This document shows, piece by piece, positions 38,077 to 47,074 of a DNA stretch of 64,000 nt (its first letter is position 1; every line of letters starts with the position of its first letter). The notes beneath the pieces were generated by a model. The model made no database searches. It was not told the DNA's origin and was given only the letters and a program-made list of their open reading frames with translations. The DNA is from Bradyrhizobium sp. OK095 (lineage in GTDB: Bacteria; Pseudomonadota; Alphaproteobacteria; Rhizobiales; Xanthobacteraceae): assembly GCF_900109945.1 (NCBI RefSeq), contig NZ_FOBX01000018.1, positions 93,652-157,651 of the forward strand, read 5' to 3'. The translations under genes and the position numbers were made by a program.

Positions 38077-38945
38077 CGCGACAACCGTTTCATCATGTAA
38101 TAAACGAGCGGCAGGACGAACGGCATCGCGCAGACGATGGAAGCCATCGAGAGCGACAGCTGGTCGAGCCGGAGATAGCGGATGCCGAGCGTCGACAGCA
38201 CGTGCGTGAGGTCGGCCGGGCCACCGCCGGTGAGCAGATAGACGCTGTTGAAGTCGCCGAGCGTCCAGATCATCGAGAGCAGCGTGCAGGTGATGTAAAG
38301 GGTCTGCATCGACGGCCAGGTGATGAAGCGGAATTTCTGCCACCAGCTCGCGCCGTCGACCTCGGCGGCCTCGAACAGATCTTGCGCGATCGCGAGCCGG
38401 CCAGTCATCAGGATCAAGGTCCAGAACGGCAGCGACTTCCAGATGTGCACGCCGATCGCCATGGTCAGCGCCACCGTCGGGTCGTTCAGCCAGTTCGGGC
38501 CGTCGTCGCCGGTGAAATTGAAGATGAGGTGGTTGACCACGCCCCATTCGGGATTGAACATGAAGCGCACCGACAGGATGGTCGGGATCGACGGCACCGC
38601 CCAGGGCAGGATGAAGACCACCGAGAGCCATTTGATCCAGGTCCGCTGCTGGGCGAAGAAACCGGACAGGAACAGCGCGATCAGCATCTTGATGTTGATG
38701 CCGATGACCAGGAAGATCAGCGTGTTGACCGCGGCGCGCGCAAAGATCGGATCGTTGTAGAGCGCGACATAGTTCGACGGGGCCCGCGCCAGCCACAGCC
38801 CGTAGCAGACGGGATAGACGACGAAGGCGAGGAAGACGAGCAGATAGGGCGCGATCAGCGCGATGCCCCAAATCTGCGTCGTGGTCAGCCGCGACGACAG
38901 CGGTGGAGTGGGGATCGACTGATCGCCAGAGAGTGTAATCGCCAT
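38073..38945 (-). CDS. Carbohydrate ABC transporter permease, MalF type
   Basis: 290 residues, about six membrane helices, EAA loop EAAEVDGASWWQKFRFITWPSM. It forms the importer channel with the following MalG-type permease. Two tandem hairpins separate it from the upstream binding-protein gene. Confidence 0.9.
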   Translation of the reverse strand: MAITLSGDQSIPTPPLSSRLTTTQIWGIALIAPYLLVFLAFVVYPVCYGLWLARAPSNYVALYNDPIFARAAVNTLIFLVIGINIKMLIALFLSGFFAQQRTWIKWLSVVFILPWAVPSIPTILSVRFMFNPEWGVVNHLIFNFTGDDGPNWLNDPTVALTMAIGVHIWKSLPFWTLILMTGRLAIAQDLFEAAEVDGASWWQKFRFITWPSMQTLYITCTLLSMIWTLGDFNSVYLLTGGGPADLTHVLSTLGIRYLRLDQLSLSMASIVCAMPFVLPLVYYMMKRLSR

Positions 38946-38970
38946 TCTTCGGGACTCTTTGAAAGGACTT

Positions 38971-39029
38971 CCGGCCGCACGAGGCGGCCGGTATTAGCGT
39001 TTCGCCTCTCCTCGCGCCAGCGAGGAGAG
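38971..39029 (-). promoter_or_regulatory. Two tandem hairpins between binding-protein and permease genes
   Basis: CCGGCCGC/GCGGCCGG (38971-38991, 8-bp stem) and CTCTCCTCGC/GCGAGGAGAG (39006-39029, 10-bp stem). Hairpins here usually stabilise the binding-protein message and reduce read-through, giving excess binding protein. Confidence 0.6.
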
Positions 39030-39042
39030 GAAGAAAGAGAAC

Positions 39043-40428
39043 TTAGCCTGCAACCTGCTTGATGCGGGCGATCAGCTCGTCGACGGCCTTGTCGACCGGG
39101 ACCTTCTCGCTGACGACCCGGTTCATCGCCTTGGCCCAGACGTTCTCGTTGTTGAGGATCGTGAACTTCCAGTTCTTGGTGAAGTCGAACGCCGCGGTGC
39201 CACCGGTGAACTGCGCGTGGACGGCCTTGCGGTGCTTGTCGGCCTGCCAGAACGGGCTGTCCTGGCTCGCCTTGGTCACCGGGAACCAGCGGCCGAGCGC
39301 GCCCTCGATATAGGGGCGGACATTCTCTTCCTGGAGCAGGAAGCTGATGAACTGCTTGGCCTCGGTCTTGTTCTTGGCCGCGGTGAACACCAGCCCGGTC
39401 TTGACGTCGGAGCGGTAGCGGATGGTCGAACCATCCGGCGCCTTCGGGAAGGACGCCGTGACGATGTCCTGCTCATAGGCCTTCTTGCCGGCGTCGCGCT
39501 GCTCCTGGGTGAGCGCCTGGTTCTGCGAATCCTCGAACCACTTCGCCGCGATCGAGATCGTGAAGTTGTGGGTCATCACGATGGTCTTGTTGTGGAAGGC
39601 GACGTTGTTGTCCGGGTCCTTCCAGGTCGTGGAGGACGGCGGGGTGCAGCCCTTGATATAGGTGTCGGTGTAGTCCTTCAGCGCGCCGATCAGGTTCTCG
39701 CGCACCTTGGGATCGTCGACCGTGAGCTTGCCGTCGTCGTCGACCAGCTTGACGTGATAGGCGTCCATGAAGGTGTAGAACGACTGGAAGGCGTCGGTCG
39801 ATTCCACGCCCATCGGCTGGCCGACACCGTAGATGCGCTGGCTGGTGGCCTTGCGGATTCCCGGCTGCACCTTGTCGCACCAGAACGTCCAGTAGCCCGC
39901 CCAGTCGGTCGGGATGTCGGCGAGCTTGAAGCCGGCCTTCTCCAGCATGTCGTTCCAGATCTCGACATGCATGCTCTGCTGCTTCAGCGGGAAGCCGTAA
40001 TAGGCCTTCTTCTTGGTGACGTCGTTATAGAGGATCGAGGCGTCCAGCGTGTTCTGCACGAACCGGCCCTTGATCGGCTCCATGACTTCGGAGAGATCCT
40101 CGAGCTTGCCCTCATAGGCCCACTTGCCCTGCGCCTGCACGTCGTAGCTGTCGGAATAGGCGACATCGGGCACGGTGCCGGCGTCGAGCGCTGCGACCGT
40201 CTTCGGAATCATGTCCTGGATCGCGTACTGCGACAATTCGACCTTGATACCGGTCTTGGCTTCGAATTTCTTGATTGTGTCGAGCAATGCGTCGTCTTCG
40301 GAGCGGTAGAAGCCCTTGCCCCACCAGACCGTAATCGTCTTCTGCTGCGCAAATGCGGGTGCAGCGGCTGCAAACAGCCCGGCCGCAGCGACCGCCATTG
40401 ATACTGCGCCAATAACCTTGGATTTCAC
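39043..40428 (-). CDS. Sugar-type ABC transporter substrate-binding protein
   Basis: 461 residues. A signal peptide (about 1-31, ending AFAQQ) precedes a family 1 extracellular binding fold: FYRSEDDALLDTIKKFEAKTGIKVEL at the start and many aromatic residues. Start is GTG at 40428, with AGGGAG 7 nt upstream; a TTG at 40443 is rejected since it contains that ribosome site. The sugar cannot be read from sequence. It heads an operon with the two permeases. Confidence 0.9.
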   Translation of the reverse strand: MKSKVIGAVSMAVAAAGLFAAAAPAFAQQKTITVWWGKGFYRSEDDALLDTIKKFEAKTGIKVELSQYAIQDMIPKTVAALDAGTVPDVAYSDSYDVQAQGKWAYEGKLEDLSEVMEPIKGRFVQNTLDASILYNDVTKKKAYYGFPLKQQSMHVEIWNDMLEKAGFKLADIPTDWAGYWTFWCDKVQPGIRKATSQRIYGVGQPMGVESTDAFQSFYTFMDAYHVKLVDDDGKLTVDDPKVRENLIGALKDYTDTYIKGCTPPSSTTWKDPDNNVAFHNKTIVMTHNFTISIAAKWFEDSQNQALTQEQRDAGKKAYEQDIVTASFPKAPDGSTIRYRSDVKTGLVFTAAKNKTEAKQFISFLLQEENVRPYIEGALGRWFPVTKASQDSPFWQADKHRKAVHAQFTGGTAAFDFTKNWKFTILNNENVWAKAMNRVVSEKVPVDKAVDELIARIKQVAG

Positions 40429-40634
40429 GATTTTCTCCCTCAAGCCGCCGGTGTTTTAGCCGGTCGGAGAAAACACTAGCGCATGGTGGTAGCGCAATCA
40501 ACGCATCTTGTCAGACCTCGGTCGTGGGGTGTCGGGCGAGAGGAGGTGCTTAATGCGTGCATCGATCCAATCGCCGCATCAATTCGGGCAGATCAATTCG
40601 CAGCTGATCGTGCCGCGCCGGACAAGCGCCGTCG

Positions 40635-42596
40635 TCAGTTGGACTTCGCGTTGTCCTTGGCGGTGTCCTTGGCGTTTTCTCTGGCGTTCTCGGCCGTCGG
40701 CGAGTCTGCCGGCGGGGGGCGCTTGACGCCGGTGATCTTCTCGATGACCGATCGCACCGTGTCGCCAGTCTTATCGTCCTTCTGCGGCTTGAGCAGTTGC
40801 GCACCGAAAGGCGAGCGGCGGATCAGGACTTCCGAATCGGGGAAGATCAGGGGATCGTCCCAGGGGCCCTGTACGACGAAGGGCAATTCGAAGCCGGACG
40901 TCGTGTTGAGGCTCGCCACACCCTTCATGTCGTATTCGCGTGTCGGCACGGAGGCGGTGCCGGTCATCGTGATCTTCGCAGCCGGCCCTTCAATGCGAAT
41001 GTCCTCGGCAGTGGCGACGCCGTCGGAGAATTTCACCGCGATCGTGAGGTTGTCGTAAGGGGTCGAGCCGTTGCGGAAATTGCCGCCGCCCGACAGCGGC
41101 CGCCGCTCCAGCCGCTTCAACAACTGTTCGGCGTTGAAGCCCGCGATCGCGCCGTCATGCCCGGTGACGGTGGCGCTGCCGTCGAGCGACTGCACGAGGC
41201 CGAACGGGCTCGAGCCGGAGGCGAAAAGCGAGACGTTGATGTTGCCGCGGCCGGACAGCTTGCTGAGGCCGAACAGTTCGGAGGCGCAGGCCTGGAGGTC
41301 GACGTCGGTGAACTGGAATTGCGCCTTGATGTCGGCGACGGTGTCGGAGCGCGCGATGCCGAACGAGCCCTTGGCGATGCCGCCATAGACCTGGGCTTCG
41401 CCCACCGAAAGCGCCAGCGTGCCGTTGCGCAAATTGGCGCCGATCGCGGTGCGGCCGAGCTTCGTCGGCCCGACCGTCAGCTTGGCTGCCGACAGGCGCA
41501 TGTCGAGGTCGGTGGTCGACAATCCGTTGAGATCGAACAGCTGCCTGTTCCAGTCGCGTGCGCCGCTCGCGAGCAGGCGGAAGGTCGAGATATAGGGCGT
41601 GAAATCGAGCGCGTCGGCGGCAAGCGTCGCCTGCAGCGTCTGCCGGCCGTTATTGGCGTAGGTCATGACGCCCTCGGCGGTATTGCCGTCGAGCTCGACA
41701 TTGACGTTGGTGAGCGCGATCGAGGCGCCGACCACGTTGGCGCGCGCCTTCAGCGCGAAGCGGCCGAAGCCGCCGCTGCCGGGTTGCGGCTGGCCGGTCC
41801 AGCGCAGCGCGTTGCGCAAGGAGGGGCTGTCGATGGTGAGCGTGCCCTCCATCATCGGACTGGTCCGGTTGGCGACGCTGCCGTCGAAGGCGAGCTTGAG
41901 CGGGGTGCTGGCGATCCGCGCCTTCAGGCCGGAGCGGTCGCCGGAGAGCGCGGCGACGAAATCGGCAAAGCTGATCGAGCCGTCGACACGCTCGCCGCGC
42001 CAGTCGAACTGCCCGGTTGCGGCGAAGGAGCGCGAGATCGAGGGCCAGGCCAGCGACAGGTCGATATCGTCGAACTGCTCGGTGGCGTGGGTGGCGGCGT
42101 CCTCGTAATTGAGCACGCCGTCCTGGATCCTGATCTCCGAGAACGACACCTGGCTGTCGGCACCGGGCTTCATCGTGCGCGCGATGGTCTGGATGAAAGG
42201 CGTCCAGTTGCTCTCGCCGTCCGGCTTCAGGCTGACATGGATGCGGGGCCGCAGCAGCGTCAAATCGGCGATCTCGAAGCGCTGGAGCAGCAGCGGCAGC
42301 AGCCGCAGATTGGCGGTGAGCACGTCGACATGCAGCGCGGGGTCGCTGGTGCCGCCGCCCTTCAGGCCGACGTCATGGAACGAGATGTAGCTCGCCGGCA
42401 GCACCGAAATGTCGATGTTGCCTGCGACGCTGAGCTCGAGCCCGGTGACGTCGCGGATCTGCGCCTCGACCGCCTTGCGCAACGTGTCGCGGTTGATGAG
42501 CCAGGAGGTCGCGATCAGGGCGATCAGCGCAACGCTGAGCAGCGCCGCGATCGGCGTCCCGAGGCGCTTCATTCCTTGGGCCATGGTCAATGGCAT
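40635..42596 (-). CDS. AsmA family protein
   Basis: 653 residues. An N-terminal membrane helix (about 12-32) is followed by an AsmA-type N-domain (RDTLRKAVEAQIRDVTGLELSVAGNIDISVLP) and a long beta-rich region ending in an AsmA C-domain with LDGSATVTGHDGAIAGFNAEQLL. Such proteins form periplasmic bridges linked to lipid movement or outer-membrane assembly. The C-terminus is charged low complexity (NARENAKDTAKDNAKSN). Start ATG 42596; an internal ATG at 42584 is possible. Confidence 0.85.
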   Translation of the reverse strand: MPLTMAQGMKRLGTPIAALLSVALIALIATSWLINRDTLRKAVEAQIRDVTGLELSVAGNIDISVLPASYISFHDVGLKGGGTSDPALHVDVLTANLRLLPLLLQRFEIADLTLLRPRIHVSLKPDGESNWTPFIQTIARTMKPGADSQVSFSEIRIQDGVLNYEDAATHATEQFDDIDLSLAWPSISRSFAATGQFDWRGERVDGSISFADFVAALSGDRSGLKARIASTPLKLAFDGSVANRTSPMMEGTLTIDSPSLRNALRWTGQPQPGSGGFGRFALKARANVVGASIALTNVNVELDGNTAEGVMTYANNGRQTLQATLAADALDFTPYISTFRLLASGARDWNRQLFDLNGLSTTDLDMRLSAAKLTVGPTKLGRTAIGANLRNGTLALSVGEAQVYGGIAKGSFGIARSDTVADIKAQFQFTDVDLQACASELFGLSKLSGRGNINVSLFASGSSPFGLVQSLDGSATVTGHDGAIAGFNAEQLLKRLERRPLSGGGNFRNGSTPYDNLTIAVKFSDGVATAEDIRIEGPAAKITMTGTASVPTREYDMKGVASLNTTSGFELPFVVQGPWDDPLIFPDSEVLIRRSPFGAQLLKPQKDDKTGDTVRSVIEKITGVKRPPPADSPTAENARENAKDTAKDNAKSN

Positions 42597-42880
42597 GTCC
42601 TGATCGGGTTGGTCGTTGGAGCCAGAAGGGCGGGCCGGAAAACCTGCGCGCCCTCGCGCCCAAGATCCTGTCCAAGTCCTGTTATGTTAAGTGCCGCAAC
42701 TTGATGGGTTTTCTTGTCGCTTTCAAGGCCGCGGGCGGTTCTGCCCACCGCGTGGGCAGCTTCTACCACCACCCCGTGCAGCGGAGAACCCGTATCATTG
42801 ACGGCTTCGGACGATTTCGCCTAATAATCGCCGCCAATAAGGCGCGACGGCCTGCAAGCCGAAGGTTCGAGGGTTTTTGC

Positions 42881-43588
42881 ATGAACAAGGTCTATCCCGA
42901 CGCCAAGTCGGCGCTCGACGGCACTCTAAAAGACAACATGATGATCATGTCGGGCGGCTTCGGCCTCTGCGGCATTGCCGAGGCGCTGTCCGATGCGATC
43001 CGCGAGTCCGGCGTCAAGGGCCTGACGGTCATCTCCAACAATGCCGGCGTCGATGGCATCGGCCTCAGCCGCCTGCTGGAAACCCGGCAGATCAAGAAGA
43101 TGATCTCGTCCTATGTCGGCGAGAACAAGCTGTTCGCCCAGCAATTCCTCGCCGGCGAGCTGGAACTCGAATTCAACCCGCAGGGCACGCTGGCCGAGCG
43201 CATCCGTGCCGGCGGCGCCGGGATCCCGGCCTTCTACACCAAGACCGGCGTCGGCACGCTGATCGCCGAAGGCAAGGAAGTGAAGGAATTCGACGGCGAG
43301 AAGTACCTGATGGAGCGTGGCCTGTACGCCGACCTCGCCATCGTCCATGCCTGGAAGGGCGACACCGCCGGCAACCTGATCTACCGCAAGACGGCCCGCA
43401 ACTTTAACCCGATGATGGCGACCGCCGCCAGGATCACGGTGGCCGAGGTCGAGCATCTGGTTCCCGCCGGCGAGCTCAATCCCGACCATATCCACACGCC
43501 CGGCATTTTCGTGAAGCGCATCGTCGAGGTCGGCACGGCCAAGAAGCGCATCGAATTCCGCAACACCCGCCCGCGCAACGCCGCTTAA
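42881..43588 (+). CDS. scoA: 3-oxoacid CoA-transferase subunit A
   Basis: 235 residues. It has the glycine-rich CoA-binding loop SGGFGLCG (24-31) and the family segment VISNNAGVDGIGLSRLLE. With subunit B it moves CoA from succinyl-CoA to acetoacetate, for ketone or polyhydroxybutyrate breakdown. ATG at 42881; the in-frame extension to 42590 has no family similarity. 15 bp before scoB. Confidence 0.93.
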   Translation: MNKVYPDAKSALDGTLKDNMMIMSGGFGLCGIAEALSDAIRESGVKGLTVISNNAGVDGIGLSRLLETRQIKKMISSYVGENKLFAQQFLAGELELEFNPQGTLAERIRAGGAGIPAFYTKTGVGTLIAEGKEVKEFDGEKYLMERGLYADLAIVHAWKGDTAGNLIYRKTARNFNPMMATAARITVAEVEHLVPAGELNPDHIHTPGIFVKRIVEVGTAKKRIEFRNTRPRNAA

Positions 43589-43603
43589 GATCAGGAGAGC
43601 CAC

Positions 43604-44254
43604 ATGGCCTGGACCCGTGAACAGATGGCTGCGCGCGCCGCGAAGGAATTGCGTGACGGCTATTACGTCAATCTCGGCATCGGCATCCCGACGCTGGTTT
43701 CGAACTTCATCCCCGACGGCGTCGATGTCAGCCTGCAGAGCGAGAACGGCATGCTCGGCATGGGACCGTTCCCCTATGAGGGCGAGGAAGACGCCGACCT
43801 GATCAACGCCGGCAAGCAGACTGTCAGCGAGTTGCCGACGACCTCGTATTTCTCGAGCGCGGATTCCTTCGGCATGATCCGCGGCGGCCACATGGACCTG
43901 TCGATCCTCGGCGCCATGCAGGTGGCCCAGAACGGCGATCTCGCCAACTGGATGATCCCCGGCAAGATGGTCAAGGGCATGGGCGGCGCGATGGACCTCG
44001 TCGCCGGCGTCAAGCGCGTCGTCGTGGTGATGGAGCATTCGGCCAAGGACGGTTCGAAGCTGCTGAAGCAGTGCAATCTGCCGCTGACCGGCGAGCGCGT
44101 GGTCGACATGGTCGTCACCGATTTGGCCGTCTTCACCATCGACAAGCACGGCGACGGCGGCATGGCCCTGATCGAGCTCGCCGACGGCGTCTCGATCGAC
44201 GAGGTCAAGGCCAAGACCGAAGCCGAATTCCGGGTTGCGCTGAAGAACACCTAA
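43604..44254 (+). CDS. scoB: 3-oxoacid CoA-transferase subunit B
   Basis: 216 residues. The active-site Glu that forms the CoA thioester is E47 in QSENGMLGMGP. Other family elements are VNLGIGIPTLV and GGAMDLVAGVKRV. Partner of scoA, same operon, with a terminator downstream. Confidence 0.94.
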   Translation: MAWTREQMAARAAKELRDGYYVNLGIGIPTLVSNFIPDGVDVSLQSENGMLGMGPFPYEGEEDADLINAGKQTVSELPTTSYFSSADSFGMIRGGHMDLSILGAMQVAQNGDLANWMIPGKMVKGMGGAMDLVAGVKRVVVVMEHSAKDGSKLLKQCNLPLTGERVVDMVVTDLAVFTIDKHGDGGMALIELADGVSIDEVKAKTEAEFRVALKNT

Positions 44255-44278
44255 GGTCGCGTTCGCGATAATCGTGAG

Positions 44279-44310
44279 ATGGCCGGGCTTCGTCCCGGCC
44301 ATTTTCGTTT
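44279..44310 (+). terminator. Intrinsic terminator of scoAB
   Basis: ATGGCCGGG (44279-44287) and CCCGGCCAT (44293-44301) form a perfect 9-bp stem followed by TTTTCGTTT, 25 nt past the scoB stop. Confidence 0.8.
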
Positions 44311-44340
44311 GAACGTGCTCAGCGCACACTGTCTCCACAT

Positions 44341-44427
44341 CGTCATTGCGAGGAGCTTTTGCGACGAAGCAATCCAGACTGTCTCCTCGGAGAGATTCTG
44401 GATTGCTTCGCTGCGCTCGCAATGACG
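44341..44427. repeat. REP-like long palindrome
   Basis: Outer arms CGTCATTGCGAG (44341-44352) and CTCGCAATGACG (44416-44427), inner arms CGAAGCAATCCAGA (44365-44378) and TCTGGATTGCTTCG (44397-44410). Both pairs are perfect. The element fits a repeat family dispersed through Bradyrhizobium and Rhodopseudomonas genomes (from memory). It sits just beyond the nirV stop. Confidence 0.75.
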
Positions 44428-44432
44428 GCCTG

Positions 44433-45311
44433 CTACGTCCTCGCCGCCCATCCCTTGCCCCACCGCGCCGACACGCTCGCGACCCACGAGGTCTCCTCGC
44501 GCACCAGGCGGAAGCCGAGATTGGCGGGTGGTACGCCCTGCGCGCAGCCGCCGGCGCGGGCGTCGCGGATGAAGTCGGTGACGTAGGCGCGGTGCGCGCC
44601 TTCGGCGACACGCACGCCGCAGTTCACGGTGGGACGGCCGGCCTTGCCGGCTTCGTCGATCCGCGAGCGCACGAAGCAGGTCGAGGTCCATTCCCAGACA
44701 TTGCCGGCGAGATCCTCGATGCCGTGCTCGTTCAGGCCGAACTTGCCGAACGGGTAGGCCGTGGTGTCGGAGAGGTCGCGTTCGGATTCGCGCTCATAGC
44801 GGCTGATCCAGCGTTTTGCAGGATCGTCCACGTCGACCGGCGCGCCGTCATCCCTGAACCTTGTGCCTGCCGCAAAGGCCCATTCCGCGTCGCTCGGCAG
44901 GCGGTAAGTGTGACCGGTCTTGCGCGACAGCCAGTCCGCATAGGCCTGCGCATCATGCCAGTTCACCTGCACCGCAGGACGATCGGATGCAATCGCGACG
45001 CCGCGATCGAGCGCATGGCAGGCGCCGTCCTGCACGCAAAGCTGATAGTCCGACGAAGAAACCTGCTCGCGCATGATGTGCAGCGGCTTCGCAAATCGCA
45101 TCGCGCGCAGCGGCGCTTCCGCCTGCCGCCCGGCGCGCGTGAAATCGCCGGCTTCGCGATAGGAGAAACTGCCGGGCGCGATGCTGACGATCGCAGGCTC
45201 TGCGGTCGTGCCATGCACCGCCATGTCCGAGACCAGCGGCGCCATTGCGATCGGCCCTGCGAGCCCCGCGACGCAGGCCAGTGCCAGTTTCAGTTTGAAT
45301 GCGATCAGCAT
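44433..45311 (-). CDS. nirV: NirV, formylglycine-generating-enzyme-fold protein
   Basis: 292 residues. An N-terminal signal/anchor (about 1-25) precedes an FGE-sulfatase (SUMF1) fold at about 55-290 with VNWHDAQAYADWLSRKTGHTYRLPSDAEWAFAAG, GLNEHGIEDLAGNVWEW and GFRLVRE. NirV accompanies copper nitrite reductase in many denitrifiers; its role is unsettled. Start ATG 45311 after a G-run; the longer reading overlaps the nirK end. It follows nirK by 53 bp. Confidence 0.88.
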   Translation of the reverse strand: MLIAFKLKLALACVAGLAGPIAMAPLVSDMAVHGTTAEPAIVSIAPGSFSYREAGDFTRAGRQAEAPLRAMRFAKPLHIMREQVSSSDYQLCVQDGACHALDRGVAIASDRPAVQVNWHDAQAYADWLSRKTGHTYRLPSDAEWAFAAGTRFRDDGAPVDVDDPAKRWISRYERESERDLSDTTAYPFGKFGLNEHGIEDLAGNVWEWTSTCFVRSRIDEAGKAGRPTVNCGVRVAEGAHRAYVTDFIRDARAGGCAQGVPPANLGFRLVREETSWVASVSARWGKGWAART

Positions 45312-45333
45312 GGTCGTCCCCCCGAAAGAAGAA

Positions 45334-45356
45334 GGGGCCGGCGATCGGCCGGCCCC
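45334..45356 (-). promoter_or_regulatory. Strong hairpin between nirK and nirV
   Basis: GGGGCCGG (45334-45341) and CCGGCCCC (45349-45356) with a 7-nt loop, 9 nt beyond the nirK stop. Downstream on the minus strand is CCTTCTTCTTTC rather than a true U-run. It may stabilise nirK mRNA or cause partial termination before nirV. Confidence 0.6.
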
Positions 45357-45364
45357 TCGTCGCC

Positions 45365-46462
45365 TCAGTTGGTCTTTGCGGCCGGTATCTCCGTGGGCGC
45401 CTTCACTTGGGTCATCAGATCGTCGTTCCACTTGCCTTCGACCTTGAAATGCGCGGTGGCGCCGAGGTCGGCGGCCTCGATCAGATTATGCGTGACGTAG
45501 GCGTAGATGCCGGGTTGCAGGAACTTGTACATCGCTGCTCCCGCCGAGCCGCCGCGGATGAACCAGGTCTCGAGGCCGGTCTCCGGTGGGTTGGAGAACT
45601 TGCCGGTTTCCCAGACATAGTCGCCATGGCCGCCGATCAGATGCGGACGGCTGTCGCGGTTGGCTTGCGAATGCACGATCAGCACGTTCTCGCCGACATT
45701 GGCGGTCAGCGCATTCTTGCCGGTGAGCGCGCCGACCTTGCCGTTGAATACGACGTGGGAGGGGATCAGCTTCTTCATCACCTCTTCGGTCTCGGTGAAG
45801 GCATCACCGGGCGAATCGTAGGATTTGAAATTGCCCTTCTCGTCGCGCGGCACGTACATGTCCTGCTCGCCGACATAATAGACCTTGTCGTATTTCAGCG
45901 CGTGGCCCTTGCCGTCGTTCAGTCCGTCGCGCGGCAGCACCATCACCGCGCCGTTCATGCCGGAGACGACGTGCCAGGGGATCATCGGGCCGCCCGGGGC
46001 ACAGTGATAGACGAACACGCCGGTCCGCGTCGCCTTCCAGCGCAGCACGACTTCCTCGCCGGGATTGACCAAAGTGAGCGCGGCGCCGCCGAGTGCACCG
46101 GTCGCGGAATGGAAGTCGATATTGTGCGGCATGCTATTGGTCGCGGGATTGACCAGCGTCGTTTCGACATAGTCGCCCTCATGCACGACCATCAGAGGTC
46201 CCGGCATCGAACCGTTGAAGGTCATGGCCTGGAAGGTGGTGCCCTTCTCGTCGATGACGACCTTCTTCTCCTCAATGGTGAGCTTGAACTCAATGATCTT
46301 GGGACCCTGCTTGGTCGCCTGCTCGTGCGCATGCACGAAGGGCGGAGCGACCAGATCGACCTTCTGGCGCGGCAGCTTGAGTTCGTCGGCAGCGAACGCG
46401 GGGGTCGCCAGCATCAGGGCGGTCGCGGCGGCGCTGATCAATGCGGCTCTGCGGGTGAACAT
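45365..46462 (-). CDS. nirK: Copper-containing nitrite reductase
   Basis: 365 residues. It reduces nitrite to nitric oxide in the periplasm. Type 1 copper ligands H113, C154, H164, M169 and type 2 ligands H118, H153, H325 are all present, with catalytic D116 and H274 (HLIGGHGD). An N-terminal TRRAAL plus hydrophobic stretch suggests Tat export (cleavage near AFA-AD). ATG 46462 has AAGGA upstream; a longer reading to 46525 overlaps the promoter region. An anaerobox lies about 76 bp upstream. Cotranscription with nirV is likely. Confidence 0.96.
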   Translation of the reverse strand: MFTRRAALISAAATALMLATPAFAADELKLPRQKVDLVAPPFVHAHEQATKQGPKIIEFKLTIEEKKVVIDEKGTTFQAMTFNGSMPGPLMVVHEGDYVETTLVNPATNSMPHNIDFHSATGALGGAALTLVNPGEEVVLRWKATRTGVFVYHCAPGGPMIPWHVVSGMNGAVMVLPRDGLNDGKGHALKYDKVYYVGEQDMYVPRDEKGNFKSYDSPGDAFTETEEVMKKLIPSHVVFNGKVGALTGKNALTANVGENVLIVHSQANRDSRPHLIGGHGDYVWETGKFSNPPETGLETWFIRGGSAGAAMYKFLQPGIYAYVTHNLIEAADLGATAHFKVEGKWNDDLMTQVKAPTEIPAAKTN

Positions 46463-46531
46463 CGTAAAGCATCCTTCATCTGAAAGGGTTTTGATGACGG
46501 ATGCAGTGTGCGCCGTTCCCGGCAAGTGTGT

Positions 46532-46545
46532 TTGCGCTGCGACAA
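46532..46545. promoter_or_regulatory. FNR/FixK/NnrR-type box upstream of nirK
   Basis: TTGCGCTGCGACAA (TTGTCGCAGCGCAA on the nirK strand) fits TTG-N8-CAA. Its centre is about 76 bp upstream of the nirK ATG. Either FixK2 or NnrR could bind; the sequence does not decide. Confidence 0.7.
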
Positions 46546-46593
46546 GCTTTTGCCGAATTCGCCTCCGGTAGATTCCTTAAGAGGTATGCCGAG

Positions 46594-46614
46594 GCTCGCA
46601 TTGGCGATGCGAGC
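46594..46614. other. Inverted repeat between the 68-residue gene and nirK
   Basis: GCTCGCAT-TGGCG-ATGCGAGC, a perfect 8-bp stem. It could end the upstream transcript or act as an operator. No U-tract is present. Confidence 0.4.
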
Positions 46615-46707
46615 AACAGGACGGCGCATCGCGCGAGATCAGCCGCGCCAGCGGCAAATCGTTCGCATGTTCAGATGCACTTGATTTTGAATGTATGGTT
46701 ATGTCGA

Positions 46708-46914
46708 TCAGAAAAGCTGGATCGCAATCCAGACCGTGCCCCAGAGCGCGAGCGATAGCGCGGCAAGGACGGCAGCGGTGATCGCCAGGACACGCACGGT
46801 ATGGCTGACGCCGGCGGTGGGAGCGGCGGGGACAGGACGGAAATCGTCAAAGTGCGGAATATGGCCGCGAACGTCGGTGAGCCAGAGAACGAGATCGAGC
46901 GCGAGCGACGCCAT
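46708..46914 (-). CDS. Hypothetical 68-residue membrane protein of the nir-hemN region
   Basis: A soluble N-terminal half (WLTDVRGHIPHFDDFRPVP) followed by one long hydrophobic helix (about 40-66) reaching the C-terminus. It has a good ribosome site, GGAG 7 nt before the ATG. It is divergent from hemN, with an anaerobox between them, so low-oxygen expression is likely. No family recognised. Two His and four Asp in the first half could bind a metal, but this is speculation. Confidence 0.62.
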   Translation of the reverse strand: MASLALDLVLWLTDVRGHIPHFDDFRPVPAAPTAGVSHTVRVLAITAAVLAALSLALWGTVWIAIQLF

Positions 46915-46975
46915 GGCCTATCTCCAGAAAGCAAATCATTAAACATCATCATCGGCCAAATCCGGCGCGCAGACT

Positions 46976-46989
46976 TTGAGCGAGCGCAA
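46976..46989. promoter_or_regulatory. FixK-type box upstream of hemN
   Basis: TTGAGCGAGCGCAA matches TTG(A/C)-N6-(T/G)CAA exactly. The centre is about 92 bp upstream of the hemN ATG and about 69 bp upstream of the divergent small gene, so it could serve both. Confidence 0.75.
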
Positions 46990-47074
46990 GGTCGCCAATC
47001 CGGAAAACGGGTAATCCAATGCTATCCGCGCCGCGACGCCGTCTTGCGGGCGTCGATTTACGAATGGGTAAGAC

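Noticed and set aside
40797..42704. 635-codon open frame opposite AsmA
   Set aside because: Antisense shadow of the AsmA gene; Arg/Glu/Ala-rich with no domain.
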